A stretch of DNA of 64,000 nucleotides from Nocardioides dongkuii (GTDB taxonomy: Bacteria; Actinomycetota; Actinomycetes; Propionibacteriales; Nocardioidaceae). The stretch is from positions 2,852,001 to 2,916,000 of the forward strand of contig NZ_CP059903.1 of NCBI RefSeq assembly GCF_014127485.1. The letters are read 5' to 3'. A model generated the notes under the pieces. The model was not told where the DNA came from, ran no database searches, and worked only from the letters and a program-made list of their open reading frames with translations. The position numbers and the translations under genes are program-made. Below are positions 42,775 to 51,772 of this stretch, piece after piece (position 1 is the first letter of the stretch; each line of letters opens with the position of its first letter).

Positions 42775-43956
42775 ATGCAGCTCACCCGGGCCCGCGCGGC
42801 CGTGCTCGCCGCGTTCCTCTCCCAGGGCCTGGTCTTCATCAGCCTGACCACCCGGCTGCCGGACTTCTCCGACCGCTGGCACCTCTCGGAGGTCGAGCTC
42901 TCCGGCCTGTTGCTGATGATGGTCCTGCTCGCGGGAGCCGGGTCGTTGCTCGCCGAGCGGCTCGCGGGCCGCCGAGACAGCGCGACCGTGCTCCGCGCAG
43001 GGCTGCTGGTCTCCGCGGTCGGGCTGCCGGTGCTGAGCACGGCGGGCGAGGCGTGGGTCTTCGTCGCCGGCCTCGCGGTGTACGGCGTGGGGCTGGGCGT
43101 CGTCGACGCCGGCACCAACATGCAGGCGGTCGCCGTCGAGCACGCCCACGGCCGCCCGATGCTGCCGTCCTTCCACGGCGCCTGGACCCTGGGCGGGGTC
43201 GTCGGCGCCGCCGTCACCCTCGCCACCGCCGGCCTCCCGCTGGGCGCGACCGCCGTGCTGGCCGTGGTGCCGGCGGTCGTCGCGCTGGCGCCGTTCCTGC
43301 CCCGGGACCCCGGCCCGGTCACCGCCCCCGGCCTGGACCCCGAGGCGGTCGCCGTCCCGTGGCGGCCGATCCTGCTGGTCGGGCTCGGGATGGTCGTCTT
43401 CTACATGGTCGACACGGCCGCGGCGACCTGGGGACCGGTCTACCTCGACGACACCTTCGACACCCCCGACGGGCTGGTCGCGCTCGCGACGCTCCCCTAC
43501 CTCGTCGCCAGCGGGATCACCCGGCTGGTCGGCGACCGCGTCGTGCACCGGTACGGCGCACCGCCGGTGCTGCGCGCCGGCGCCCTGGTCGCGGCCGCAG
43601 CGCTCGCCGTGGTCGTGGTCGCGCCGACGTGGCCGGTCGCGATCGTCGGGTTCACGGTGCTCGGCGCCGGGGTCGCGGTGATCGCCCCGTTGAGCTTCTC
43701 GGCCGCCGCACGGATCGCGGGCGCCGGGCTGGACCCCGCCGTGCGCCAGGCGCGGGTGGACGCGGTGGTGGCGCGGTTCAACCAGCTCAACTACGTCGGC
43801 GCGCTGCTCGGCTCCGTGCTCACCGGGCTCGTGGGCTCGGGCTCCCTGCGGGTCGGCTTCGCCGTCCCCATGGTCCTGGTGCTGGCGATGGTGCCGCTGG
43901 CGCGCGCGTTCGCGCCCGCCGCGGCACCGGCGCCCCGGGCGGCTCAGCCCTCCTGA
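42775..43956 (+). CDS. MFS transporter
   Basis: The 393-residue protein has about 12 hydrophobic segments in two halves and resembles the FucP/YbjJ-like MFS branch (GVGLGVVDAGTNMQAV, SFHGAWTLGGVVGA). The loop between the halves is short (PRDPGPVTAPGLDPEAVAVPWRP). The substrate is unknown. Its last 13 bases overlap the end of the convergent MaoC-like gene. Confidence 0.85.
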   Translation: MQLTRARAAVLAAFLSQGLVFISLTTRLPDFSDRWHLSEVELSGLLLMMVLLAGAGSLLAERLAGRRDSATVLRAGLLVSAVGLPVLSTAGEAWVFVAGLAVYGVGLGVVDAGTNMQAVAVEHAHGRPMLPSFHGAWTLGGVVGAAVTLATAGLPLGATAVLAVVPAVVALAPFLPRDPGPVTAPGLDPEAVAVPWRPILLVGLGMVVFYMVDTAAATWGPVYLDDTFDTPDGLVALATLPYLVASGITRLVGDRVVHRYGAPPVLRAGALVAAAALAVVVVAPTWPVAIVGFTVLGAGVAVIAPLSFSAAARIAGAGLDPAVRQARVDAVVARFNQLNYVGALLGSVLTGLVGSGSLRVGFAVPMVLVLAMVPLARAFAPAAAPAPRAAQPS

Positions 43957-44477
43957 GGGCCGGGCCAGTTCTTGTCCGGCTGCGGCACCGGCCGGCCGGG
44001 CTGCTCGCCGCCGCGCGCCTCGAGGTAGCTGTCCTTGGGCACCATCACCTTGCGGCGGAAGATGCACACGACCTTGCCGTCCTGGTTGTAGCCGACCGTC
44101 TCCACGTGCACGACGCCGCGGTCGTCCTTCGAGGTCGACTCCCACTTGTCGAGCACGCGGGTCTCGCCGTACAGCGTGTCGCCGTGGAAGGTCGGCGCGA
44201 CGTGGCGCAGCGACTCGATCTCGAGGTTGGCGATCGCCTTGCCGGAGATGTCGGGCACCGACATGCCGAGCAGGATCGAGTACACGTAGTTGCCGACCAC
44301 GACGTTCTTGCCGAACTGGGTGGTCTCCTCGGCGTAGTTGCTGTCGAGGTGGAGCGGGTGGTGGTTCATGGTCAGCAGGCAGAACATGTGGTCGTCGAAC
44401 TCGGTGACCGTCTTGCCGGGCCAGTGCTTGTAGGTCGCACCGACCTCGAACTCCTCGTAGCTGCGACCGAACTGCAC
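43944..44477 (-). CDS. MaoC-family (R)-specific enoyl-CoA hydratase-like protein
   Basis: From GTG 44477 (AAGGAG ribosome site just upstream) the protein has 177 residues with the MaoC/hot-dog motif TVTEFDDHMFCLLTMNHHPLH; the D/H pair of the catalytic loop is present. It resembles mesaconyl-CoA/beta-methylmalyl-CoA hydratase-like and MaoC dehydratases. An acyl-CoA dehydrogenase gene lies 1.4 kb upstream on the same strand, so both may serve acyl-CoA metabolism. Confidence 0.8.
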   Translation of the reverse strand: MQFGRSYEEFEVGATYKHWPGKTVTEFDDHMFCLLTMNHHPLHLDSNYAEETTQFGKNVVVGNYVYSILLGMSVPDISGKAIANLEIESLRHVAPTFHGDTLYGETRVLDKWESTSKDDRGVVHVETVGYNQDGKVVCIFRRKVMVPKDSYLEARGGEQPGRPVPQPDKNWPGPQEG

Positions 44478-44496
44478 CTGGACTCCTTGACGACTC

Positions 44497-44536
44497 GGGG
44501 ACGGCGACCCGGACATCCTGCCCGGGTGCCGTCCCC
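44497..44536 (-). terminator. Hairpin between the DUF5302 and MaoC-like genes
   Basis: Arms 44497-44512 and 44522-44536 pair over 15 bp with one bulged G and a 9-base loop. It lies 73 bases past the DUF5302 stop and 19 bases before the MaoC-like start on the minus strand. Confidence 0.55.
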
Positions 44537-44609
44537 TCGTCACTGCTGCCGCCGCGTGGGCTACCTCACGGGGCCGGGGCGCAGAGCCGCTCCTGACCTC
44601 GTGCCTCGG

Positions 44610-44792
44610 TCAGGAACCGCCTCCGCCCGCCTTCCGCCGGTGCATCTTCGGGCCGCCGCCGACGACCTCCGAGCCGTGCGCCTTCTCCTTGACCGGGCCG
44701 TCGTGCGGTACGCCGCGGTCGTTGGCCTGCTTGCGTTCGAGCGCCTCCCGCATCTTGGCCTTGAGGTCGTCGTTCGCGTCCTGGCCGGTCAT
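44610..44792 (-). CDS. Small DUF5302 protein
   Basis: The 60-residue hydrophilic protein (DDLKAKMREALERKQAN..., ending PKMHRRKAGGGGS) matches DUF5302, a small actinobacterial family of unknown function. ATG 44792 follows a GGGAGG ribosome site. The basic, glycine-rich end could bind RNA or protein, but nothing shows this. Confidence 0.8.
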   Translation of the reverse strand: MTGQDANDDLKAKMREALERKQANDRGVPHDGPVKEKAHGSEVVGGGPKMHRRKAGGGGS

Positions 44793-44865
44793 GGTGCCTC
44801 CCGAGTCGTCGTGCGTGAGGCACCAGCCAAGCACGGACGGCGCAGCACGTCGACGGCAATAGGGC

Positions 44866-45891
44866 CTAGTCGCAGCGGGTCGGCACCCCGTGGCCGGCGG
44901 CGGTGCCGAGGACCCGGCGCTCGCCGCCGGGCCAGGTCTGCAGGACGACGAGGAACTCGTGCGGCGCGCCCGGCCGCGGCCGCTGCGGCTCGAGCTCCAG
45001 GTGGGCGAACGGCGCGGACGGCGTCGCGGCGGCGCCGAGCTCGCCGATCCGGGCGGTGACCGCGGCCTGCTCCTCGCCCGGGAGGTACTGCCACATCACG
45101 CTGTGCCAGAGCACCGTCGTCGCCCCGTCCGCGGGCTCGATCGAGTCCACCAGCTCCGAAGCGCCCTGCCGCCGCACCTCGTACGGCACCCGGGCGGCCA
45201 GGTCCAGGGCGCCGCGGAGCCGCTCGTGCCGGTGGAGCTGGTCGGGCCAGACGTACGCCGTCAGCGTGAGCCGCCCCTCGGTGGAGCGCGGGTCGACCGG
45301 CATCACGTCGCTCCCGACCCGCTCCACGATCCTGGGCTCCCCCCTGGGCGCCGGCCCCGTCCACGCGGGCCGGAGGACGACGGGGCTGGCGGCCGGGCCC
45401 CAGGCGGAGCCGTCCTCCGCGACGTACCGGTAGTGGTCGGCGAGCAGCAGCAGCCCGGCCGACGAGCCGATCTCGAAGAGCCGCACCGGCCCGCCGAGCG
45501 TGCGCAGCCCCGCCATCAGCGCGGTGGCGCGGCCGACCTCGTTGGTCTGCGGCGGCCGGTCGAGCCACTCGGCCACGGCGCCCGGCTGGTCGGCGAGCAG
45601 GTCGCGGAACGCCGTCCACCCCGCGTCCGGCTCCCAGGTGCCGCCGACGCTCGGGTAGTACGCCGCGAGGGCGCCGGCGCGGCGCTCGAGCACCAGCCGG
45701 TGCACGCTGCCCAGCAGGCGCAGCGCGACCGCGTCCGGCCCCGGCGCGTCGCGGTGGTCGGCGAGCAGAGCGGCCGACGGTCCCCCGGCCTCGAGGTCGT
45801 CCGCGATCCGGTCGCAGAGCCCGGCGTACATCGGGGAGCCCAGACGCGCGCAGCCGCCCGCCTGCTGGCGGACGGCTGCGACGAGGTCCAT
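44866..45891 (-). CDS. DUF2332 protein
   Basis: The 341-residue protein matches DUF2332 (SPMYAGLCDRIADDL, TNEVGRATALMAGL, LFEIGSSAGLLLLADHYRY, VLWHSVMWQYLP). The EIGSSAGL stretch recalls the glycine-rich SAM-binding loop of methyltransferases, but activity is not known for the family. It lies 17 bases behind the acyl-CoA dehydrogenase gene on the same strand. Confidence 0.85.
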   Translation of the reverse strand: MDLVAAVRQQAGGCARLGSPMYAGLCDRIADDLEAGGPSAALLADHRDAPGPDAVALRLLGSVHRLVLERRAGALAAYYPSVGGTWEPDAGWTAFRDLLADQPGAVAEWLDRPPQTNEVGRATALMAGLRTLGGPVRLFEIGSSAGLLLLADHYRYVAEDGSAWGPAASPVVLRPAWTGPAPRGEPRIVERVGSDVMPVDPRSTEGRLTLTAYVWPDQLHRHERLRGALDLAARVPYEVRRQGASELVDSIEPADGATTVLWHSVMWQYLPGEEQAAVTARIGELGAAATPSAPFAHLELEPQRPRPGAPHEFLVVLQTWPGGERRVLGTAAGHGVPTRCD

Positions 45892-45908
45892 GCGATCAGC
45901 CTTCGAGG

Positions 45909-47105
45909 TCAGCCCTTGAGGGCGTAGTCCTTGAGCAGGCTGCGGCCGATGATCATCTTCTGGATGTCGCTCGTGCCCTCGCCGATCAGCATGAACGCCG
46001 CCTCGCGGTAGAGCCGCTCGATCTCGTACTCCTTGGAGTAGCCGTAGCCGCCGTGGATCCGGAAGGAGTCCTGGACGACCTCGTTGCAGTACTCCGCGGC
46101 GAGCATCTTGGCCATGCCGGCCTCGACGTCGTTGCGCTCGCCCTTGTCCTTGAGCCGGGCGGCCTTGACCATCATCGCGTGGCTGGCCTCGACCTTGGTG
46201 GCCATCTCCGCGAGCCGGAACAGGATCGCCTGGTGCTGCGCGATCGGCTTGCCGAAGGTCTCGCGCTGCTGGGCGTAGGCGATGCCGAGCTCGAAGGCGC
46301 GGTTGGCGATGCCGCAGGCGCGGGCGGCGACGTTGACGCGGCCGACCTCGACCCCGTCCATCATCTGGTAGAAGCCCTGGCCGGGCTCCCCGCCGAGGAC
46401 CTGCTCGGCGCCGATCCGGTGCCCCTCGAAGACGGCCTCGGTGGTGTCGACGCCCTTGTAGCCCATCTTGTCGATCTTGCCGGGGATCGTGACGCCCTGG
46501 GCGGTCTCGCCGAAGCCGGGCTCCTTCTCCACCAGGAAGGTCGTCATGTTCTTGTAGACCGAGTCCGCGCCCTCGTCGGTCTTCACCAGCACCGCGATCA
46601 GGTTCGACGAGCCGCCGTTGGTCAGCCACATCTTCTGGCCGGTGATCTCGTAGCCGTCGTCAGTCTTCGTCGCCTTGGTCTTGATCGCCGCGACGTCGGA
46701 GCCCAGGCCCGGCTCGGACATCGAGAACGACCCGCGGACCTCGCCGGTGGCCATCCGCGGCAGGTACTTCTGCTTCTGCTCCTCGGTGCCGTGCTTCATC
46801 AGCATGTAGGCCACGATGAAGTGGGTGTTGATCACGCCGGAGACGCTCATCCAGCCGCGCGCGATCTCCTCGACGCACAGCGCGTAGGTCAGCAGGGACT
46901 CGCCCAGCCCGTCGTACTCCTCGGGGATCATCAGCCCGAAGATGCCCAGCTCCTTGAGACCGTCGACGATCTCCTGCGGGTACTCGTCGGCGTGCTCCAG
47001 CTCGGTCGCGACCGGCAGGATCTTCTCGTCGACGAAGGTGCGGACGGCCTTGAGGATCTCCGTCTGGTCCTCGGTCAGTCCGTCGGTCTCGCAGAGGCGA
47101 CCCAT
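45909..47105 (-). CDS. Acyl-CoA dehydrogenase
   Basis: The 398-residue flavoenzyme has the full family layout: FSMSEPGLGSDVAAIKT near residues 125-141, KMWLTNGG near 155, RETFGKPIAQHQAI near 283, and the catalytic glutamate in MLIGEGTSDIQK near residue 376. It oxidises an acyl-CoA to the 2-enoyl-CoA and passes electrons to ETF. An AAAGGGAG ribosome site precedes the ATG at 47105. The chain-length preference is not clear. Confidence 0.93.
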   Translation of the reverse strand: MGRLCETDGLTEDQTEILKAVRTFVDEKILPVATELEHADEYPQEIVDGLKELGIFGLMIPEEYDGLGESLLTYALCVEEIARGWMSVSGVINTHFIVAYMLMKHGTEEQKQKYLPRMATGEVRGSFSMSEPGLGSDVAAIKTKATKTDDGYEITGQKMWLTNGGSSNLIAVLVKTDEGADSVYKNMTTFLVEKEPGFGETAQGVTIPGKIDKMGYKGVDTTEAVFEGHRIGAEQVLGGEPGQGFYQMMDGVEVGRVNVAARACGIANRAFELGIAYAQQRETFGKPIAQHQAILFRLAEMATKVEASHAMMVKAARLKDKGERNDVEAGMAKMLAAEYCNEVVQDSFRIHGGYGYSKEYEIERLYREAAFMLIGEGTSDIQKMIIGRSLLKDYALKG

Positions 47106-47208
47106 GGTCTCCCTTTCGGTGGTGTGGGCGGTACGGCGCAGACGTTACCCGTCGGTAGGCGCGGCAACCATGACCCATTTCACGCCGTCGCCGCCGTACG
47201 CCCTGGCG

Positions 47209-47214
47209 TATCCT
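47209..47214 (+). promoter_or_regulatory. -10 box of the lipoprotein gene
   Basis: TATCCT ends 6 bases before ATG 47221 (leaderless spacing). Confidence 0.5.
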
Positions 47215-47220
47215 CCCAGC

Positions 47221-47610
47221 ATGCATCCCCTGCGCACGGTCCTCAGCCTCACGGCGGGTGCAGCCCTGCTCCTGGGTGCCGCCGGCTGCGGCGAGGACAC
47301 CAGCACCGGGGCGACCGACGAGCCCTCGGGGTCGTCCTCCGCGTCACCGACGTCCGACCCGTCCGCCGACGCGCTCCCCTCCTGCGAGTCCGTCTGGGTG
47401 GAGGGCGCGGACCTCCCGAAGGCCTACGACGGCTGCGCGGCGGACGGGACGACCGTGCCCGTCGAGATCGTCGAGTGCTCCTCGGGCCAGCGGATCGTCA
47501 CGTACGATGACCACTACTGGGCACTGCGGGGGCACCGGATCGGCCACGCCCCTGCCGGGCTCGACGAGGACAAGGCGTACGCGCGCGTCCTCTACTCCTG
47601 CCGCGCATGA
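47221..47610 (+). CDS. Small putative lipoprotein
   Basis: The 129-residue protein has a lipoprotein signal peptide with lipobox LLGAAGC (cysteine 23), then a Ser/Thr/Pro-rich linker and a folded part of about 75 residues with four cysteines (CESVW, DGCAAD, VECSSG, YSCRA). I do not recognise the domain. It is likely anchored outside the cell membrane. Confidence 0.75.
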   Translation: MHPLRTVLSLTAGAALLLGAAGCGEDTSTGATDEPSGSSSASPTSDPSADALPSCESVWVEGADLPKAYDGCAADGTTVPVEIVECSSGQRIVTYDDHYWALRGHRIGHAPAGLDEDKAYARVLYSCRA

Positions 47611-47633
47611 CCGGTCCCACCGGTCCCCGATGT

Positions 47634-47639
47634 TAGGCT
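47634..47639 (+). promoter_or_regulatory. -10 box of the phospholipase D-like gene
   Basis: TAGGCT lies 51 bases before ATG 47690; the leader carries a TTGGGGAG ribosome site. Confidence 0.4.
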
Positions 47640-47689
47640 CGCGCGGCCCACGGCGACGACGCCAGCACACTTTCTTGGGGAGCACCCGC

Positions 47690-49102
47690 ATGTCACGCGC
47701 CCGCCACTCGGCGACGATCACCCTCCTGTCGGTCATGTTGACCTTCTCCTTCCTGGTGCCGGCGAGTGCCGCCGAGGCGGCCTCCGCCCGCACGACGGGG
47801 TCCACGACCGCGGCGAGCACCACGGCCACCACGACCACCGCGAGCACCGCTGCCTCCGCCCTCGCCGCGGACCGCCGCGGCGACAAGGGGAAGAACAAGA
47901 AGCGGTACCGGGTCCGGCCCGGCGTCACCTTCAACAGCGCCCTCGGCACCGTCGCCAAGCGCCGCGCCATCATCAGCAAGATCAACTCGGCGATCGCGCA
48001 CACCGGCAAGGGCCAGCGGATCCGGATCTTCAGCTGGAAGATCTGGACGCGCCGGCGTGACCGCCCTGCTCAACGCCCAGAAGCGGGGCGTCAAGGTCCA
48101 GGCGATCATGGACAAGAAGAACACCATCGTCGAGAACAACCCGCACTTCTGGCGGCTGCGCAACGGCCTGAAGGCCGGCAACAAGGGCAAGCCCCGCGCC
48201 CGGCGCAGCGCCGCGATGCTCTGCGACCACTCGTGCCGCGGCAAGGGCGGCGCCGCGCGCACTCCAAGTTCATGCTGTTCAGCAAGGCCGGCAAGTCCCG
48301 CCACGTCTACATGAACTCCTCGGCCAACTGGGGCGACGCCGCCGCGAACCTGCAGTGGAACGACATGTACACCTTCGTCGGCGACCGCAGCATCTACGAC
48401 GCCGCGGCGAGGGTCTTCGACGAGGCCTGGCGCGACAAGCCGGTCAAGGGTCCCTGGTTCGAGCACTCGACCGACGGCGGCAGCGTCGTCGTGGCCTGGG
48501 CGCCGACCGACTCCAAGTCCCGCAAGCGGGACCGGCTGCTCAACACGCTCCGGAAGGTGAAGTGCCGCGGCGCCGCCCGCGGCGCGGGCAACGCCAACGG
48601 ACGCACCGTCATCCGCTCCGCGCCCGACGTGATCCGCGGCGAGCCCGGCATGACGGTCGCCCGGCAGATGCGGCGCCTCTGGAACGCCGGCTGCGACGTC
48701 AAGATCGGCTACACGGTCATGGGCAAGGACGTCTCGAAGCTGCTGCGCGGCCCCGGCCCGCGGGGTCCGGTGCCGCTGCGGCACCTGACCCAGGACTTCG
48801 ACGGCGACGGCGTCTTCGACCGCTACTTCCACCTCAAGGCGTACACGGTCAACGGCGTCATCGGGAAGAACAAGAAGGCGACCTGGATGAGCGCCGGCTC
48901 CTCGAACACCTCCGGCCTGGCCCTGGTCTCCGACGAGGCGTTCACCTACTTCATCAACCGTCCCGGCATCACCAAGCGCTACCAGAACCACATCAACTAC
49001 TGGTTCGACCACTTCCCGCAGTCCTCGCCGACCTCGCGCCTCACCGCGCGTCGGGTGGCGTCCGGCGAGGTCGACCCGTACGCGAAGATGGAGATGGACT
49101 GA
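47690..49102 (+). CDS. Secreted phospholipase D-like protein, frame disturbed twice
   Basis: The open frame gives 470 residues with a signal peptide (about 1-30), a Thr/Ser/Ala linker and a PLD fold. HKD motifs are HSKFMLF (first half) and YFHLKAYTVNG followed by WMSAGSSN (second half). Between about 48050 and 48258 the frame reads as Arg/Gln-rich nonsense, while the +1-shifted frame over the same bases continues the fold (AGVTALLNAQKRGVKVQAIM and onward to DHSCRGKGG). A loss of two bases near 48048-48052 and a gain of two near 48251-48260, both in GC runs, would explain this. Either the sequence has paired errors or the gene is mutated; about 70 residues around the first active-site half are affected. 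Confidence 0.75.
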   Translation: MSRARHSATITLLSVMLTFSFLVPASAAEAASARTTGSTTAASTTATTTTASTAASALAADRRGDKGKNKKRYRVRPGVTFNSALGTVAKRRAIISKINSAIAHTGKGQRIRIFSWKIWTRRRDRPAQRPEAGRQGPGDHGQEEHHRREQPALLAAAQRPEGRQQGQAPRPAQRRDALRPLVPRQGRRRAHSKFMLFSKAGKSRHVYMNSSANWGDAAANLQWNDMYTFVGDRSIYDAAARVFDEAWRDKPVKGPWFEHSTDGGSVVVAWAPTDSKSRKRDRLLNTLRKVKCRGAARGAGNANGRTVIRSAPDVIRGEPGMTVARQMRRLWNAGCDVKIGYTVMGKDVSKLLRGPGPRGPVPLRHLTQDFDGDGVFDRYFHLKAYTVNGVIGKNKKATWMSAGSSNTSGLALVSDEAFTYFINRPGITKRYQNHINYWFDHFPQSSPTSRLTARRVASGEVDPYAKMEMD

Positions 49103-49107
49103 ACGGC

Positions 49108-50226
49108 GTGACGGCGCGCGTTCTCCACCTCCACATCGGCCTGCAGAAGACCGGCACCTCCTACCTCCAGCGGATCTTCTGGGACTCCGTCCCGGAGCTG
49201 TCCCGCCAGGGCGTGGACCTGGTGCCCGGCACCAAGCTGGGCACCTTCCGGCTGATGCTCGACGTCCGCGGGCGGTTCAACCCCGCGATCGACCCGCCCT
49301 CGGTCGGGACGTCGGTCGAGCGGCTGCCCGATCAGCTGCGCGGCGCGGCCGGGGACGCCCTGCTCTCGCAGGAGAGCCTCGCCACCGCCACCTCCGAGCA
49401 GATCGAGCGGCTCCTGGCGGCGACGGCGGACCGCGAGGTGCGGGTGATCGTCACGCTGCGCGACCTGGGCCGGCAGATCCCCTCCGCGTGGCAGCAGACG
49501 CTCCAGACCGGCAAGTCCGAGCCGCTGGGGCGCTACGTACGGCGGCTGCGGTCCACCCAGGGCACCGACGCCAAGATGTGGGCCACCATGGACGCCCCGG
49601 CGATCCTCGAGCGGTGGCGCAAGCACGTCCCCGCCGACCAGATCACGGTGGTCACCGTGCCTCCGGGCGGATCGGCGCCGCGGCTGCTCCTCGACCGGTT
49701 CTGCAGCGTCCTCGGCGTCTCGGCCGACGAGCTCGTGGTCGACCCCGGCGCCCGGGGGAACCGCAGCCTGCGCGCGGAGCAGGCCGAGGTGCTGCGGCGG
49801 GTCAACCGCCAGCTGCCGCCGGAGTTCAAGCGCCGCAACGTGTACGGCGACCTGGGCAAGCGGTACTTCGCCGTCAAGGTGCTCGGTGACGACTCCGGGA
49901 CCAAGATCCAGCTCCCCGACGACCTGTACGACTGGACCTCGGAGGTCTCCCAGCAGCACGTCGCCCACATCCGCGACGGCGGCTACCGGGTGGTCGGCGA
50001 CCTCGACGACCTGCTCCCCGTCCGGTCCGACTTCAGCACCGAGCCGGTCCGGGTCTCCCACAAGGCGGTGGCCGAGGTCAGCACCCGGGTGATCACCCAG
50101 CTGCTCGTCGACCGCATGGAGGACCGGAACCGCGAGGCGCAACGGCCGGTCCCCGCCGCACCCGCACCCGCGGCCGCCCGGCCGACCGGCCGGCTCGCGG
50201 GCGTCGTGGACCGCTTCCGCCGCTGA
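49108..50226 (+). CDS. Sulfotransferase-like protein
   Basis: The 372-residue protein opens with LHIGLQKTGTSYLQ, the PAPS-binding loop seen in sulfotransferase-family proteins, and has the VTLRDLGRQIPSAWQQ block typical of the 3'-phosphate site. It is a relative of the sulfotransferase-like gene at 54978-56063. The acceptor may be a surface glycan or lipid. The start GTG 49108 lies 5 bases behind the PLD-like gene, so the two probably share an mRNA. The last 40 residues are Pro/Ala-rich. Confidence 0.75.
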   Translation: MTARVLHLHIGLQKTGTSYLQRIFWDSVPELSRQGVDLVPGTKLGTFRLMLDVRGRFNPAIDPPSVGTSVERLPDQLRGAAGDALLSQESLATATSEQIERLLAATADREVRVIVTLRDLGRQIPSAWQQTLQTGKSEPLGRYVRRLRSTQGTDAKMWATMDAPAILERWRKHVPADQITVVTVPPGGSAPRLLLDRFCSVLGVSADELVVDPGARGNRSLRAEQAEVLRRVNRQLPPEFKRRNVYGDLGKRYFAVKVLGDDSGTKIQLPDDLYDWTSEVSQQHVAHIRDGGYRVVGDLDDLLPVRSDFSTEPVRVSHKAVAEVSTRVITQLLVDRMEDRNREAQRPVPAAPAPAAARPTGRLAGVVDRFRR

Positions 50227-50232
50227 CCGGGC

Positions 50233-51645
50233 TCAGTAGGTGCGACCCAGCACCTTGAGGTACTTGCGGTAGGACCGGTCGTACCTCCGCATGCTCGTGG
50301 TCACCGTGGCCCGGGACACGGTCCGCTGCTTCGGTCGCAGCGACGACCGGCCCAGGTCGGAGTCGGCCACCAGCGTGAACGCCGGCGTCGCGCCGGCCTG
50401 GCTGATCAGGAGCACCGTGGGCTTGAGGAAGGCGCGCGGGCGGCGCCGGGCCTCCTTGGCCGACGACGGCCAGGCCCGGCCGGACTTGACGAAGTAGCTC
50501 GATGCCCCGGAGTTGCGTCCGAGGAGCGTGCGGAGCTCCTTCTCCTGGGTCGAGAGGTCCCGGCGTCCGGTGATCACGGTGACCTCGGCGCCGCGCTCCT
50601 TGGCGGCCGCGAGGGCGCGCAGGAGCGCGCCGCCACGGATCTTCTCGCTGGCGACGTGGATGGCCTGGCCCGGCGGCGTGGCCTCGATCGCCCGGAGCTG
50701 GAGGGACCGGATCGCGAAGCGCTCGGCGGCGGTGCCGCGGGAGTCGGAGACCACGGTTCCGGCTTCGAACGCCGGCGGCGGCTCCGCCGAGGGCTCCGAG
50801 GGCTCGGAGAGCATCTGCAGGCGGGCGACGACCATGCGGTGGTCGGAGTTCAGGACGACGGGGTACTGCTCGTCGACGAGGAACCGGCCGTCCGGACCGA
50901 GGAAGACGTAGTCGATCGTGCCGCCGCGCCGGTGCGTGACGAACGAGGACCCGGTCATGTCGAAGGTCGAGGCCAGGCCGGCGGCGGCCAGGAACCTCGG
51001 CTGGTAGCGGTCGCTGCGGTAGCCCATGTTGAAGTCCCCGCCCAGGATGACCGGGCCGGACGTGCCGAGCTCGAGGGCCAGGTCCCGCAGCCGCCGGAGC
51101 GAGGGCACCAGCAGCTCGGCGGTGTCCTTGTTGTTCGGCGCGATGTGCGCGCTGATCAGCGAGACGCGCTGCCCGTCGGCGGCGGCGAGCGTCACCCAGT
51201 TCGCGTAGCGGACGCCGACCATGCCCGGCTTGTTCCGGAACTTCTTCGGACGGTCGCTGATCTTCGTGGTCCCCTGGTTCACCGCGGTCCACGTGTCGGT
51301 GCGCCAGACGACCGGCGCCCATCCGGTCCGGGGGCCGGGGGTGCGGAACATCGCGTACCCGGGGGGCGCCAGCAGGGCGTCGTCGCGCCCGTGGACCTCG
51401 TTGAAGGTGATCAGGTCGGGCTGGGTGGCGAAGACTGTGGCCACGTCGGCCTGGAACTTCGCCTTGCTCAGGTCCTTGGAGATGTTGGCCTGGACGACCG
51501 TCACGGGCCGGTACGTCGTGTCGGCCTGGCGCGCCGAAGCGGCGACGACGGCGGGCGTGGCGCCCCCGACGACGAGGGCCGCCACGAGCGCCGCCCCGAG
51601 GGCCATGCGGTACGACGCGGCGCGGGCCCGGCGGTCGGATCTCAT
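50233..51645 (-). CDS. Secreted EEP-family protein fused to a PLD-like C-terminal domain
   Basis: The 470-residue protein has a signal peptide (about 1-38), then an endonuclease/exonuclease/phosphatase domain with VVQANIS, FNEVHG, SAHIAPNN, GGDFNMGY, and SDHRMVV near residue 285. The remaining 170 residues read like one half of a phospholipase D fold: GQAIHVASEKIRGGALLRAL, then AKERGAEVTVITGRRD, parallel to GQRIRIFSWKIW...LLNAQKRGVKVQAIMDKKN in the PLD-like protein encoded at 47.7 kb. The HKD site is replaced (FLKPTVLLISQAG where the other has HSKFMLFSKAG), so the domain is probably inactive. ATG 51645 has a GGGGAG site upstream. Confidence 0.75.
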   Translation of the reverse strand: MRSDRRARAASYRMALGAALVAALVVGGATPAVVAASARQADTTYRPVTVVQANISKDLSKAKFQADVATVFATQPDLITFNEVHGRDDALLAPPGYAMFRTPGPRTGWAPVVWRTDTWTAVNQGTTKISDRPKKFRNKPGMVGVRYANWVTLAAADGQRVSLISAHIAPNNKDTAELLVPSLRRLRDLALELGTSGPVILGGDFNMGYRSDRYQPRFLAAAGLASTFDMTGSSFVTHRRGGTIDYVFLGPDGRFLVDEQYPVVLNSDHRMVVARLQMLSEPSEPSAEPPPAFEAGTVVSDSRGTAAERFAIRSLQLRAIEATPPGQAIHVASEKIRGGALLRALAAAKERGAEVTVITGRRDLSTQEKELRTLLGRNSGASSYFVKSGRAWPSSAKEARRRPRAFLKPTVLLISQAGATPAFTLVADSDLGRSSLRPKQRTVSRATVTTSMRRYDRSYRKYLKVLGRTY

Positions 51646-51736
51646 CGTTGGGTGCTCCCCTTCAAGGGCTCGGTGCGGCCTAAACACATAGATCACACCA
51701 GTCACATTCGTCCCAGGGCAAGGCAACGGGAGTAAC

Positions 51737-51748
51737 TACAGATCTGTA
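51737..51748. promoter_or_regulatory. AT-rich 12-bp palindrome in an intergenic region
   Basis: TACAGATCTGTA is a perfect palindrome in a 127-base gap that is unusually AT-rich for this genome (51676-51750). It lies 25 bases beyond the stop of the acyltransferase gene and about 90 bases upstream of the EEP gene start, both on the minus strand. It may be an operator for the latter. Confidence 0.35.
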
Positions 51749-51772
51749 ATTCGGGATCCGGCTCCGGGACCC

